64,000 nucleotides of DNA from Hymenobacter ginkgonis (GCF_009755225.1 NZ_WQKZ01000005.1:1-64000), one strand, 5' to 3'. Counted from the stretch's first letter, positions 7,584 to 17,116 are shown. The notes: a model not told the origin generated them from the sequence alone. Made by a program: numbers and translations.

Positions 7584-9332
7584 ATGCTGCTACCCGAAGT
7601 CGATTTGCCGGCCACTTCGCTGGCCACCGATATGGCGCGTCCGCCGCGCCAGTATCTGCCCGAAGAATTTTTTGTAACTGAATGGGCGTCGCTGGAGCCA
7701 TTTTTTCAGGAACTGCAAGGCCGCGTAGTGGCCGATGCGGCTGCCTTGGAACGCTGGCTGCTCGACCGTTCTGAGCTAGAATCGGTGCTGAGCGAGGATT
7801 TAGCTTGGCGCTACATCCGCATGACGTGCGATACCCAGGCCACCGACCGTGCCGAGGCATTCCAGTTTTTTGTGCAGGAAATTGAGCCTCAAGTAGCGCC
7901 CTACGACCACGCGCTTAACGAGAAACTATTAGCTAATCCCTACCTCGCCGAACTCGACCAAGCGCGCTACGGCGTATTTTTGCGTTCGGTGCGCCGGGCT
8001 TCCGAAATTTATCGGGAAGAAAATATTCCCCTCAAAACCGAAATTTCGACCAAGCAGCAGCAGTATGCCGCCACCGTAGGCGCCATGACGGTGACGCTCG
8101 ATGGCGAGGAAATAACGTTACCCCGCGCCGCCGACCGCCTCAAAAGCCTCAGCCGCCCGGTGCGCGAGCAGGCGTGGCGCGCCATCCAGGAGCGCCGCCT
8201 GCGCGATAGCCGGCCGCTCGACCAGCTCTTTACCGAGCTGGTGCACCTGCGCCACCAAGTAGCGCTGAACGCCGGCTTCGCCAATTTTCGCGACTATATG
8301 TTTGCCGCCCTGGGCCGCTTCGACTACACGGCCGAGGACTGCTTCGACTTCCACTCGGCCATTGGGGCCACGGTGGTGCCGCTCATCAACGAGTTTGACG
8401 AAGCCCGCCGCAAGGCGCTGAGTCTGCCCGCTCTGCGCCCCTGGGACCTCGATGTGGACCCCAGCGGCCAGCCGCCGCTGCGCCCATTTCAGACGGGTGA
8501 GGAGCTGATTGAGAAGACGATTACTGTTTTCCAACACCTCGACCCGTTCCTCGGCGACTGCCTGCGCACCATGCGCCAGATGGGCCACCTCGACCTCGAA
8601 AGCCGCAAGGGCAAAGCCCCCGGTGGCTACAACTACCCGCTTGACGAAACCGGTGTGCCGTTCATTTTTATGAACGCTACCTCTTCGCTGCGCGATGTAG
8701 TGACGATGCTGCACGAAGGCGGCCACGCCGTGCATTCGTTCCTAACTCGGCGCCTACCCCTCTCCGCCGACAAGCACCCGCCAAGCGAAGTAGCCGAGCT
8801 AGCTTCCATGAGCATGGAGCTGATGAGCATGGACCATTGGGACGTGTTTTTTACGGACCCCGCCGAACTGCGGCGCGCCAAAAAAACGCACCTCGAAAGC
8901 GTGCTCGAAACCTTCCCGTGGGTGGCTACCATCGACAAATTTCAGCACTGGGTGTACGAGAATCCCGAGCATACGGAAGCCCAACGCCACCAGCGCTGGA
9001 CCGAAATTTTTCAGCATTTCAACCAGCGCACGGTAAGCTGGAGCGGGCTAGATAAATTCCGTCCTTACTTGTGGCAGAAGCAGTTGCACCTCTACGAGGT
9101 GCCGTTTTACTATATCGAGTACGCCCTGGCGCAGCTGGGAGCCATTGCCGTGTGGCGCAATTTCCGCCAAGACCCGGCGGCTGCCCTGGCCGGCTACCAG
9201 CGGGCGCTCTCGCTGGGCTACACCCGGCCTATTGGCGAGGTATACGCGGCGGCCGGCATCCGCTTTGATTTCAGCACCGAATACCTCAGCCAATTGGCTG
9301 ATTTTGTGCGTGAAGAAATGGCGGCGTTGTAA
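7584..9332 (+). CDS. M3 family oligoendopeptidase (PepF-like)
   Basis: A 582-residue cytoplasmic zinc peptidase. The HEGGHAVH motif near residue 377 supplies two zinc ligands and the catalytic Glu, and the third Glu ligand sits in the following SEVAELASMSMELM helix. The length matches the oligoendopeptidase F group of family M3, which degrades short peptides. The ATG at 7584 lies 6 bases after TATCTTTA, a near match to the -7 element. REP-like repeat 1 begins 27 bases after the stop. Confidence 0.92.
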   Translation: MLLPEVDLPATSLATDMARPPRQYLPEEFFVTEWASLEPFFQELQGRVVADAAALERWLLDRSELESVLSEDLAWRYIRMTCDTQATDRAEAFQFFVQEIEPQVAPYDHALNEKLLANPYLAELDQARYGVFLRSVRRASEIYREENIPLKTEISTKQQQYAATVGAMTVTLDGEEITLPRAADRLKSLSRPVREQAWRAIQERRLRDSRPLDQLFTELVHLRHQVALNAGFANFRDYMFAALGRFDYTAEDCFDFHSAIGATVVPLINEFDEARRKALSLPALRPWDLDVDPSGQPPLRPFQTGEELIEKTITVFQHLDPFLGDCLRTMRQMGHLDLESRKGKAPGGYNYPLDETGVPFIFMNATSSLRDVVTMLHEGGHAVHSFLTRRLPLSADKHPPSEVAELASMSMELMSMDHWDVFFTDPAELRRAKKTHLESVLETFPWVATIDKFQHWVYENPEHTEAQRHQRWTEIFQHFNQRTVSWSGLDKFRPYLWQKQLHLYEVPFYYIEYALAQLGAIAVWRNFRQDPAAALAGYQRALSLGYTRPIGEVYAAAGIRFDFSTEYLSQLADFVREEMAAL

Positions 9333-9358
9333 ACCGTTAAGCTTAAATCTTTACTAAT

Positions 9359-9464
9359 TAAAGAACGTCATGCTGAGCCTGTCGAAGCATCTCGTTCGCG
9401 CCGTTGGATAGCACCTCAACGGCGCGAGCAAGATGCTTCGACAAGCTCAGCATGACGTTCTTTA
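9359..9464. repeat. REP/MITE-like hairpin, copy 1
   Basis: An imperfect inverted repeat of 106 bp with ends TAAAGAACGTC and its complement. The arms share the ATGCTGAGC, GTCGAAGCATCT core. It lies between pepF and dut, 27 bases after the pepF stop. It excludes the long upstream extension of dut. One of eight related copies in the window. Confidence 0.9.
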
Positions 9465-9487
9465 TTAGTTGCTTAGTAACTCAAAGA

Positions 9488-9925
9488 ATGCTGAAAATAC
9501 CCGTCATCAATGCTTCCCGGCACGAACTGCCGGCTTACCAAACGGCCCACGCCGCGGGCTTGGACCTGCGCGCCGACTTGCCCAACGGAGCTATCACCCT
9601 GCATTCGCTGGAGCGCGTGCTCGTGCCCACGGGCCTGAGCCTGGCCCTACCCCCCGGCTACGAGGCGCAGGTGCGCCCGCGCAGTGGGCTGGCCCTCAAA
9701 CACGGCATTGGCATTGTGAATAGCCCCGGTACCATCGACGCCGATTACCGGGGTGAGATACGGGTGCTGCTGGTCAATTTATCCAAGGAGCCATTCACCG
9801 TGCAAGACGGCGAACGCATTGCGCAGCTTGTAGTGGCTCGCCACGAAACCATCGAGTGGCAGCCTACCGAAGCCCTCAACGCTACCGAGCGCGGCGCCGG
9901 CGGCTACGGCAGCACTGGCAAGTAA
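9488..9925 (+). CDS. dut: deoxyuridine 5'-triphosphate nucleotidohydrolase
   Basis: Hydrolyses dUTP to dUMP, keeping uracil out of DNA and feeding dTMP synthesis. All five conserved trimeric dUTPase motifs are present in order: AGLDLRA, RPRSGLALKHGI, GTIDADYRGEI, ERIAQLVV and RGAGGYGSTG. The protein has 145 residues, the usual length. I start at the ATG at 9488; the open frame continues upstream only through the hairpin repeat. Thymidine kinase (56320) is the other dTMP-related gene in the window. Confidence 0.96.
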   Translation: MLKIPVINASRHELPAYQTAHAAGLDLRADLPNGAITLHSLERVLVPTGLSLALPPGYEAQVRPRSGLALKHGIGIVNSPGTIDADYRGEIRVLLVNLSKEPFTVQDGERIAQLVVARHETIEWQPTEALNATERGAGGYGSTGK

Positions 9926-9937
9926 AAAGGGTGTAAA

Positions 9938-10023
9938 TAAGCACGTCCTGCTGAGCCTGCCGAAACAGCTCTACCAAACAGTGAGGTAGAGCTACTTCGG
10001 CAGGCTCAGCAGGACGTGCTTTA
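9938..10023. repeat. REP/MITE-like hairpin, copy 2
   Basis: An 86-bp inverted repeat with arms beginning TAAGCACGTCCTGCTGAGCC and GGTAGAGC near the loop. It sits between the convergent ends of dut and the gene at 10043. One arm carries CCTGCC where the other carries GGCAGG, so the pairing is kept although the sequence differs from copy 1. It probably also serves as a two-way terminator. Confidence 0.88.
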
Positions 10024-10042
10024 GGTAACTATGTGGTGACTA

Positions 10043-10426
10043 CTAGTGGGCTAGCACTGTATCGTTGCCTTGGTGCTTGGCGATAATCTGCATATTGCCC
10101 CCGGCCGCAATGAGTTTCTGGCTCAGTTCGCGCAGCTTGTCGCCAATGCCGGCGAAGCCGTGCAGGTTGAGCGCTGCGGTGCTGGTGAGGTGGCCAAGCA
10201 AGAAAAATGACTTGGACATGGCCACTGGGTCGTTGCTGCCGATGGCGCGGCTAAGGTTTTCGAGCTCCAAGGCCACGGGGCGCAGCGCGGGGTCGTTGCT
10301 ATTTTGCAGCTCGCCGAGCCAGTTGGCTACGTGGTTCTGGCCCACGCTGCTATCCTGCCGAAAGCCTACGCTGGTAGCGGCAAACAAGCTCTGGATGCCG
10401 GATTCGATTTCAGAGAAATAATTCAT
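10043..10426 (-). CDS. conserved-looking hypothetical cytoplasmic protein
   Basis: A 127-residue protein without signal peptide or membrane segment. It looks mainly helical, with acidic and polar residues in MNYFSEIESGIQSLF and a Leu-rich amphipathic stretch in the second half. No motif was recognised. It is transcribed away from the dehydratase gene at 10513 and ends against copy 2 of the hairpin repeat. Codon use looks like that of its neighbours, so it is likely a real gene. Confidence 0.6.
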   Translation of the reverse strand: MNYFSEIESGIQSLFAATSVGFRQDSSVGQNHVANWLGELQNSNDPALRPVALELENLSRAIGSNDPVAMSKSFFLLGHLTSTAALNLHGFAGIGDKLRELSQKLIAAGGNMQIIAKHQGNDTVLAH

Positions 10427-10512
10427 AGCACAAAGTACGTAACGGAGAGGCTAACGCAGAACGCCGCCCAGCAGTTTTGGCCCAACTTTGCAGCCGTAGT
10501 CCTTCTTCCTGT

Positions 10513-11487
10513 ATGAAACTTATTGACCTGGCCGACTTACAGCAGGCGCAGCAGCGGTTGCGCGGCATGGCGCGCCATACGTCCTTGCTGCCCTACCCCC
10601 TGCCCGAGCTGGCTCCCGAGCAAGTATACCTCAAGCCTGAAAGCTTGCAACCCATTGGCTCTTTTAAAATTAGAGGCGCCGGCAACCGCATTTTGGCCCT
10701 GAGCGAAGCCGAGCGCGCCCGCGGTGTGCTGGCGTACAGCAGCGGCAACCACGCGCAGGGCGTGGCCTACGCGGCGCGGCAGCTGGGCATAAACGCCACC
10801 ATTATAATGCCTACCAATGCGCCGCAGGTGAAAATCGCGGCCACCCGGGCTCTCGGTGCCGAAGTCATTCTCTATGACCCCGCCTTGGAAAAGCGTGAGG
10901 CCGTGGCCGCCCGCCTGCTAGCCAGCGCGCCCGAGCCACCCGTGCTGGTGCCCCCCTTCGACGATGCCTACGTGATAGCCGGCCAGGGCACCGTGGGCCT
11001 CGAACTATTCGCCGACCTGCCCGAAGTCGAACTAGTGCTGGCGCCCGTGGGCGGTGGCGGCTTACTAGGGGGGGTAGCAGCAGCCCTTAAGCTCTTGAAA
11101 CCGAGTGTGAAAATAATTGGTGTCGAGCCCGAGCTGGCCGCCGATGCCCAGGCGTCGTTGCGGGCGGGTAGGGTAGTAGAGTGGGCCGCCGCTGATACCA
11201 ACCGCACGCTGGCCGATGGTGTACGCACGCTGGCCCTGAGCGAGTTGACCTTTCAGCACTTGCGCCAATATGCCGACGATATTGTGACGGTGAGCGAGGC
11301 CGACCTGCGCGCCGCCGCCCGCCGCCTGCTACTTGAAGCCCGGCTGGTAATTGAGCCCACCGCCGCCCTGCCGCTGGCCGCGCTGCTGCGCCACCGCGCC
11401 ACCCTACCCCCCAGCCGCCATACGGTTCTCATTCTCAGTGGGGGTAATGCCGACCCGGCTACCCTAATAGAGTTGCTGCGCGACTAA
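10513..11487 (+). CDS. threonine/serine dehydratase or serine racemase-like PLP enzyme
   Basis: A fold-type II PLP enzyme of 324 residues. The Schiff-base Lys is in GSFKIRGAGNR near residue 52, SSGNHAQGVAYAA contacts the cofactor, and GGGGLLGG binds its phosphate. There is no C-terminal ACT regulatory domain, so it looks like the catabolic dehydratase or serine racemase group rather than biosynthetic IlvA. The ATG at 10513 fits the family N-terminus better than an upstream ATG at 10477. Substrate preference between Thr and Ser cannot be decided. Confidence 0.88.
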   Translation: MKLIDLADLQQAQQRLRGMARHTSLLPYPLPELAPEQVYLKPESLQPIGSFKIRGAGNRILALSEAERARGVLAYSSGNHAQGVAYAARQLGINATIIMPTNAPQVKIAATRALGAEVILYDPALEKREAVAARLLASAPEPPVLVPPFDDAYVIAGQGTVGLELFADLPEVELVLAPVGGGGLLGGVAAALKLLKPSVKIIGVEPELAADAQASLRAGRVVEWAAADTNRTLADGVRTLALSELTFQHLRQYADDIVTVSEADLRAAARRLLLEARLVIEPTAALPLAALLRHRATLPPSRHTVLILSGGNADPATLIELLRD

Positions 11488-11617
11488 GTTTGGGGCCAGG
11501 ATAGGGTTTGTAGTATTCAGACGCATCTTTGCGGCCCACATTTCTGCAACGAACTTGCGCCAGAACAAGTATCTGCTGGCACCCTAGCTGACTTCACCTT
11601 TTTTACCAGACCCCACC

Positions 11618-12628
11618 ATGAAAATAATTGTTCCCATGGCCGGTATGGGCAAGCGTATGCGCCCCCACACGCTTACCGTACCCAAACCCCTGATTCCGAT
11701 TGCCGGCAAACCTATTGTGCAGCGCCTCGTGGAGGACATTGCCCGGGTGTGCGGCGAGCCGGTCGAAGAAGTAGCCTTTATCGTGGGCCGTTTTGGGTCA
11801 GCGGTGGAAAAAAGCCTGGTGGCCATTGCCGAGTCGGTGGGCGCCAAAGGCACTATTTATTACCAGGACGAGCCCCTAGGCACGGCCCACGCCATTTTGT
11901 GCGCCAAACCTTCGCTGAGTGGCCCGCTGGTAGTGGCTTTTGCCGATACCTTGTTCAAAGCTGATTTCACACTCGACAGCTCGGTGCCCGGCACTATTTG
12001 GGTGCAGAAAGTGGCCGACCCTAAGCCGTTTGGCGTGGTGAAACTCAACGAAAAAGGTCAGATTACGGACTTCGTGGAAAAGCCCGAAACCTTCGTGTCG
12101 GACCTCGCCATCATTGGCATTTACTATTTCCAGGACGGCGACTACCTGCGCGACGAGCTGCAATACCTACTCGACAACGACATCAAGGACAAAGGCGAGT
12201 ACCAGCTCACCAACGCCCTGGAAAACATGAAGAACAAGGGCACCATCTTCGTGCCCGGCCAAGTAACTGAGTGGCTCGACTGCGGCAATAAAGACGCCAC
12301 GGTATTTACCAACCAGCGCTACCTGGAGTACCTGAAAGAGCGCGGCGAGAAACTAGTAGCCGCTTCGGCCAAAATCACCAATTCGGTTATCATCGAGCCA
12401 GTATACATTGGCGAAAACGCCGTGATTATCAACTCAGTAGTTGGCCCGCACGTATCGCTGAGCGGCAGCGCCATCGTAGAAGATTCGCGCCTGTCGAACT
12501 CCATCGTGCAAACGGCGGCCGTGGTGCGCCACGCCAACGTGGCCAACTCCATGGTCGGCAACAACGCCACGCTCATCGGCCAGCCGTCGGACTTGAGCCT
12601 GGGCGATTTTAATACGCTACGGGTGTGA
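11618..12628 (+). CDS. sugar-1-phosphate nucleotidyltransferase
   Basis: Activates a sugar-1-phosphate with an NTP. The signature loop MAGMGKRMRPHT followed by PKPLIPIAGKP is at the N-terminus, with YYQDEPLGTAHA near residue 85 and FVEKPE near residue 151. The last ~90 residues contain hexapeptide-like turns (VIIEPVYIGENAVI, SVVGPHV) that suggest a left-handed beta-helix. The overall plan fits glucose-1-phosphate thymidylyl- or uridylyltransferases with a C-terminal helix domain. The nucleotide and sugar are not certain. A strong terminator follows. Confidence 0.9.
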   Translation: MKIIVPMAGMGKRMRPHTLTVPKPLIPIAGKPIVQRLVEDIARVCGEPVEEVAFIVGRFGSAVEKSLVAIAESVGAKGTIYYQDEPLGTAHAILCAKPSLSGPLVVAFADTLFKADFTLDSSVPGTIWVQKVADPKPFGVVKLNEKGQITDFVEKPETFVSDLAIIGIYYFQDGDYLRDELQYLLDNDIKDKGEYQLTNALENMKNKGTIFVPGQVTEWLDCGNKDATVFTNQRYLEYLKERGEKLVAASAKITNSVIIEPVYIGENAVIINSVVGPHVSLSGSAIVEDSRLSNSIVQTAAVVRHANVANSMVGNNATLIGQPSDLSLGDFNTLRV

Positions 12629-12655
12629 TATTCTAGCCCCGAGTTGCGTTACTAG

Positions 12656-12690
12656 CGACGCGGCCCCCAGTGGGGGCCGCGTCGTTTCGT
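12656..12690 (+). terminator. intrinsic terminator of the nucleotidyltransferase gene
   Basis: Perfect 13-bp GC-rich arms (12656-12668 and 12672-12684) around an AGT loop, followed by the T-rich TTTCGTT. It is 28 bases after the stop at 12628 and just before the TPR gene. Confidence 0.85.
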
Positions 12691-12743
12691 TAATTGGAAT
12701 CCGTACTTTCGTGAGCCGCGCTAGATGCGTGGCGTCCTTGCTT

Positions 12744-14558
12744 ATGCGTCAGGTTGCGCTTTATGTGTGTGTGTTGCTGCTACTGGCTTCGGCAAGCCAA
12801 GGGCAGGGTATTGGCCGGGGCGGGGCAGCCGACTCGGCCGTTGCGCGCAAGCCAGTAAAATTGAGCCGCAAAGAGCGCCGCGAACTGGCTCGTAGCGCCA
12901 GCCAAGTGAGCGTGGCCCCCAAGGTGGCCGCCCTTTCGCCCAAAGAGCGCGAAATGGGCGAGGCACTTTTCGTGGATGGCGTGAAATACGTGATTTTGGA
13001 GGACTACCCCAAAGCGCTGGAGCGGCTGCTAAAAGCCTACACGCTGATGCCCGACAACCCGGCCGTTAATTATAAGTTGGCCGAAGCTAACCTGCTGAGC
13101 GGCAACCTGCGCGATGCCACCGGCTACGCCGAAAGCGCCGTGCGGCTCGACGGTAAAAATCCGTATTACTACCTGCTGCTGGCCCAGGCTCAGGCCAGCC
13201 AAAAGCAGTATGAGGCAGCTACTACCACCTACGCCAGCCTGGTGCGCGAGGTGCCCAACTCGGGCAACTACCTGTTTCAGCTAGCCGACCTGTACCTGGC
13301 CCAAAACAAGCTGCCCGAAGCCCTGGCTACCCTCGATAAAGCGCAGCAGCAGTTTGGGGCAATGGACGAGATTTCGTTTAAGAAGCAGCAAATTTACCTG
13401 CGCCAAAATAACCTGCCGTTGGCCCTGAAGGAAGGCGAAAACCTCATTGCCGCCAACCCGACCGAGCCGCGCTACGTGCTGGCTCAGGCCGAGATGTACG
13501 CGGCTAATAACCGCCTGCCCGATGCCATTCGGGTAGCGCAGCAGGCCCTGCGCCTCGACCCTGACAACCCTCAAGCCCGCCTGATTCTGGCCGATGTGTA
13601 CCGCCAGCAAAACCAGCCCGCTGAGGTAGAAAAAGAGTTGCGACTGGCTTTCCAAAACCCTAGCCTCGACATCGACCAGGAGGTGCGCATCATTGTGGGC
13701 TACCTCAAGCAGCTGCCCGATGAAAAATATAACGCCCTGACGCTTGACCTAGCCGCTGCCGCCGTGCGCAGCCACCCCAAAGAAGCTAAGGCTTATAGCA
13801 TTGCGGGCGATGTGCAGACGCTGACCGGCAAAAAGCGCGAAGCCCGCGATACCTACCTGCGCGCCCTCAAATACGACAACTCGAAGTACCAACTCTGGCA
13901 GCAGGTGGTGGTACTCGATGCCGAGCTTAACCAGACCGACTCGCTGCTCGTGCACAGCGACCGTGCCCTAGAGTTGTTTCCGAACCAGGCGCCCTTGTGG
14001 TTTTATAATGGGGTAGGGCACTTGCTGAAAAAGCAGCCTCAGCGCGCCGTTCAGGCGTTGGAGCACGGCCGCAAGTTGGCGCTAGCCAATACCGAATTGC
14101 TGGGGCAATTTGATGCGCAACTGGGTGATGCTTACCAAGAACTGAAGGATTATACGAAGTCGGATGCAGCTTACGACGCAGCACTGGCCAACGACCCTAA
14201 TAACTACGGCGTCCTCAACAATTACAGCTATTACCTCAGCCTGCGCAACGAAAAACTCGACAAGGCCAAGGAAATGTCGGGCCGCACCGTGAAACAGTTT
14301 CCCGACAACGATACGTACCTCGACACCTACGCTTGGGTGCTTTACAAGCAGAAAGACTACGCTGGCGCCCGCCAAAACCTGGAGCGCGCCCTGAAAACTA
14401 CCAAGGACGCCAGCATCCTGGAGCACTACGGCGACGTACTGTGGCAACTCGGTGACCACCCAGGGGCCGTAGCGGCCTGGCAGCGCGCCCGCAAAGCCGG
14501 GCCCGGCACCTCGCCGCTGCTCGACCGTAAAATCAAAGAACAAAAACTGTATGAATAA
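12744..14558 (+). CDS. exported TPR-repeat protein
   Basis: About 604 residues from the ATG at 12744; a GTG at 12711 is in frame but sits directly after TACTTTCG, a -7-like element, so it would be leaderless. The signal peptide ends near ASASQG. From residue ~70 to the end the protein is a long series of tetratricopeptide-like helical pairs, for example DNPAVNYKLAEANLLSG and DNPQARLILADVYRQQN, indicating a protein-binding scaffold. Its stop overlaps the start of the DUF4292 lipoprotein (ATGAATAA), so the two are probably cotranscribed, perhaps with the EnvC-like gene. Confidence 0.85.
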   Translation: MRQVALYVCVLLLLASASQGQGIGRGGAADSAVARKPVKLSRKERRELARSASQVSVAPKVAALSPKEREMGEALFVDGVKYVILEDYPKALERLLKAYTLMPDNPAVNYKLAEANLLSGNLRDATGYAESAVRLDGKNPYYYLLLAQAQASQKQYEAATTTYASLVREVPNSGNYLFQLADLYLAQNKLPEALATLDKAQQQFGAMDEISFKKQQIYLRQNNLPLALKEGENLIAANPTEPRYVLAQAEMYAANNRLPDAIRVAQQALRLDPDNPQARLILADVYRQQNQPAEVEKELRLAFQNPSLDIDQEVRIIVGYLKQLPDEKYNALTLDLAAAAVRSHPKEAKAYSIAGDVQTLTGKKREARDTYLRALKYDNSKYQLWQQVVVLDAELNQTDSLLVHSDRALELFPNQAPLWFYNGVGHLLKKQPQRAVQALEHGRKLALANTELLGQFDAQLGDAYQELKDYTKSDAAYDAALANDPNNYGVLNNYSYYLSLRNEKLDKAKEMSGRTVKQFPDNDTYLDTYAWVLYKQKDYAGARQNLERALKTTKDASILEHYGDVLWQLGDHPGAVAAWQRARKAGPGTSPLLDRKIKEQKLYE

Positions 14559-15345
14559 ATCAGCTATTCTGCTGGCCGGCTTGGCCCTCGTGGGCTGCCA
14601 CCGCGTACCCAGCAGCAAGGGCTCGCTTAGTGCCTCTACTTCCACGCCCGTAGCTACCCCCGTCGAAACGCCCAACGGCGTGAAGGCCACCAATACCAGC
14701 TTCCAGTACCTCAGCGGCCACGGCAAGGTGCACTTCAAGCACAAAAACACCGACCAGTCGGCCAATTTTAGCTTGCGCATACGCCGCGACTCGGCCATTT
14801 GGCTGTCGGGCTCCTTGCTCGGAATTGAAGGGGTAAGGGCACTACTCACGCCCGACTCGGTGCGCGTAGTGAACCGCCTGCAAAAGAGCTACTTCGCTGG
14901 CGACTATGCCTACCTGAGCCAGCTCCTGAACGTGCCCGTGAGCTACCCGCAGATGCAGGCCATCCTACTCGGCGACTACCAGTCGGCACCCAAAGGTGCG
15001 ATTCCAGTGGTGAAAAAGGAGGGTGATAGCCAGACCGTTACTTACCCCCAGACGCCTCTAATCCTAGAGCAGCTCGTGAGCCTGAGCACCGGCCGCTTGC
15101 AGCAGCTTAAAGTAAGCGAAACGGCTGCTCAGCGTAGCCTAACCGTGGGCTACGAAGATTTTCAGAAGCCCAGCGGCGCCGACCTGCCTTTTGCCTTCAC
15201 CACCAATGTGCTGGGCCAGCAGGGCGGCACCGAAAGCACCTCGGCCACGCTCAACTACCAGAAAGTAGAAGTTGGCTCGGGCCACCTTGACTTCCCATTT
15301 AGCATTCCGAAGGGCTATAAGAAGGAAACTAAGATTAAAAAGTAG
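14551..15345 (+). CDS. DUF4292 family lipoprotein
   Basis: A 264-residue lipoprotein. MNKSAILLAGLALVGC gives a lipobox with Cys16. The mature part contains the SFQYLSGHGKVHF and FSLRIRRDSAIWLS strands and LLGIEGVRALLTPDSV, which I recognise as the DUF4292 pattern found in Bacteroidota and related in shape to LolA/LolB-like barrels. Its role is not known; a lipid- or lipoprotein-handling task is a guess. The ATG overlaps the TAA of the upstream TPR gene by 8 bases. Confidence 0.85.
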   Translation: MNKSAILLAGLALVGCHRVPSSKGSLSASTSTPVATPVETPNGVKATNTSFQYLSGHGKVHFKHKNTDQSANFSLRIRRDSAIWLSGSLLGIEGVRALLTPDSVRVVNRLQKSYFAGDYAYLSQLLNVPVSYPQMQAILLGDYQSAPKGAIPVVKKEGDSQTVTYPQTPLILEQLVSLSTGRLQQLKVSETAAQRSLTVGYEDFQKPSGADLPFAFTTNVLGQQGGTESTSATLNYQKVEVGSGHLDFPFSIPKGYKKETKIKK

Positions 15346-15368
15346 CCACCTGCTTTTATTAGAAAATA

Positions 15369-15458
15369 CCAAGCGGAGCTTGCCAAAGCAGCCCGTCTGC
15401 GTCGCTAATCCTGGCCGGGAGCAGCTACCAGCCGCGCCGTGGGGTAGGCTCCGCTTGG
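15369..15458. repeat. inverted repeat with 11-bp arms
   Basis: CCAAGCGGAGC at 15369-15379 pairs perfectly with GCTCCGCTTGG at 15448-15458 over a 68-base loop. It lies 24 bases after the DUF4292 stop and before the EnvC-like gene. It does not share the core of the eight REP-like hairpins. Its role is unknown. Confidence 0.55.
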
Positions 15459-15531
15459 CATTTGGCGGGTATGTGGGTGTATATGCCGTTATTTTGTGGG
15501 GCTTATCTGCTTGGCCTGCCCCCGTATTTTC

Positions 15532-17091
15532 GTGATTCTATCCTGTAGCCTACTTTTTAATTGCCTGAAGCGCGGCCTGGGTAGCGCGCTGCTGCTAACG
15601 GTGCTGGCGCTGCCCGCCGCCGCCCAGCGCCACCGCCCCGACGCTAAGTCGAAGAAAAAAACCACGACTTCGGCCCGGCCCGCCAAAGCAAACCGCAGCA
15701 CCAAAACCGGCCGCACGGCCCACGCTGCGGAGCCTACCCCCCCCCGCCGGCGCAACCGCGCGGGCCGCCCCAAAAGCAAGGAGCAGCTGGAGCGCGAGCG
15801 CCAGGCCAACCTGACCCGCATTCAGGAAGCGGGCGAAGTGCTGACGCAAACCACCCAAAAAAAGCAGGTATCGCTGGGCCAGCTGAACGTGATTAAGGAG
15901 AAGCTGACGGTGAAGCAGGGCCAGATTGAGCACATCTCGACCCAGCTCGAAGGCATCGAAACCAACGTGCACCAGACCGTGCGCCGGGTGCTCACGACCC
16001 AGCAGCAGCTCGCCGACCTCAAGGTGGAGTATGCCAAGCTGATGTATGCGGCTTCCAAAACCAGCAGCGGGTTCAACCAGCTCATGTTCTTGTTTGCGGC
16101 CGAGTCGTTCAATCAGTTTGTGCTGCGCCTGCGCTACGTGCGCCAGTATACCGAGGAGCGCCAGCGCCAGGCCCAGCGCATTTTGGGCGCCCAGCAGCAG
16201 CTCGATAGCCAGCTCACGGGCCTCACGCGCCAGCGCCAGCGCCAAAAGCAGTTATTAACCAGCCAGTTAGTAGAGAGCCGTAACCTGCAAGGCCTCAAAA
16301 GCGAGCAGGATGAAGTGGTGCAGCAACTGAGCCAGCAAGAGCAAGGCTTGCGCCAAGAGCTGGCCCAGCGCCAGCAAGCCGTGGCCCGCCTCGATGAACT
16401 GATTGCCCAGCGTGTGCGCGAAGAAATAGCCCGCGCCGCCCACGCCGCTCGCCTAGCCGCCGCGGCCGCCCGCCGCCGCGCCGCTCGCGCCACGGCCGCC
16501 GCTAGCGCCAGCGCCGGCCGCCGGCGCCGAGGCAGTAGCGCCACCGAGCAGCCGGCCGCCGACAGCGACGATGCCACCGCCGACGCTGGCGCCAACCCCG
16601 AAAGCGACGCCCCCGAAGAAACCACCGCCGACCGCCGCGCCAGCCGCGTGGCCCTCACCCCCGAAACCGCGCTGGTATCGTCGGGCTTTGCTGGCAACCG
16701 CGGGCGGCTGCCTTGGCCGGTGGCGCACGGCTTTCTGAGCCAGCACTTTGGGCGGCACCCGCACCCGGTGCTGCGCCACGTGACGGTGGATAACCGCGGC
16801 GTCGATATCCAAACTAACCAAGGTGAACCAGTGCGTAGCGTGTTTGCGGGCCGCGTGCTCACGGTGGCTCAGGTGCCGGGCATGAACACAATTGTGATGA
16901 TTCAGCACGGCGAATACTTTACAGTGTATGCTAAGCTGCGCGGCGTGAATGTGCACGAAGGCCAGCAGGTAGACGCGCGCGACATCATCGGGAGCGCGGC
17001 TACTGACTCGGATGGCACCGCCCAGGTGCAGTTTCAGGTGTGGCGCAATTCAGCCAATCTCAACCCCGAGAATTGGTTGGGGCGGAAGTAG
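15532..17091 (+). CDS. EnvC-like coiled-coil protein with degenerate M23 domain
   Basis: About 519 residues from the GTG at 15532 (another GTG at 15496 is possible). The signal peptide ends near ALPAAAQ. A basic Lys/Arg-rich stretch follows, then a long coiled coil rich in Gln/Glu (about residues 90-300), an Ala/Arg-rich linker, and a LytM fold at the C-terminus. The zinc ligands are replaced: DNRGVDIQ has Asn where His is expected, and VQFQV stands where HLHF is usual. This is the EnvC pattern, in which the domain activates amidases and does not cut itself. It follows the TPR and DUF4292 genes. Confidence 0.88.
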   Translation: MILSCSLLFNCLKRGLGSALLLTVLALPAAAQRHRPDAKSKKKTTTSARPAKANRSTKTGRTAHAAEPTPPRRRNRAGRPKSKEQLERERQANLTRIQEAGEVLTQTTQKKQVSLGQLNVIKEKLTVKQGQIEHISTQLEGIETNVHQTVRRVLTTQQQLADLKVEYAKLMYAASKTSSGFNQLMFLFAAESFNQFVLRLRYVRQYTEERQRQAQRILGAQQQLDSQLTGLTRQRQRQKQLLTSQLVESRNLQGLKSEQDEVVQQLSQQEQGLRQELAQRQQAVARLDELIAQRVREEIARAAHAARLAAAAARRRAARATAAASASAGRRRRGSSATEQPAADSDDATADAGANPESDAPEETTADRRASRVALTPETALVSSGFAGNRGRLPWPVAHGFLSQHFGRHPHPVLRHVTVDNRGVDIQTNQGEPVRSVFAGRVLTVAQVPGMNTIVMIQHGEYFTVYAKLRGVNVHEGQQVDARDIIGSAATDSDGTAQVQFQVWRNSANLNPENWLGRK

Positions 17092-17116
17092 GGGGGTAGG
17101 GAAACAGTAACCTGAA

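Noticed and set aside
9404..9487. N-terminal extension of dut.
   Set aside because: It lies mostly in the right arm of hairpin repeat 1; the dUTPase fold starts at the ATG at 9488.
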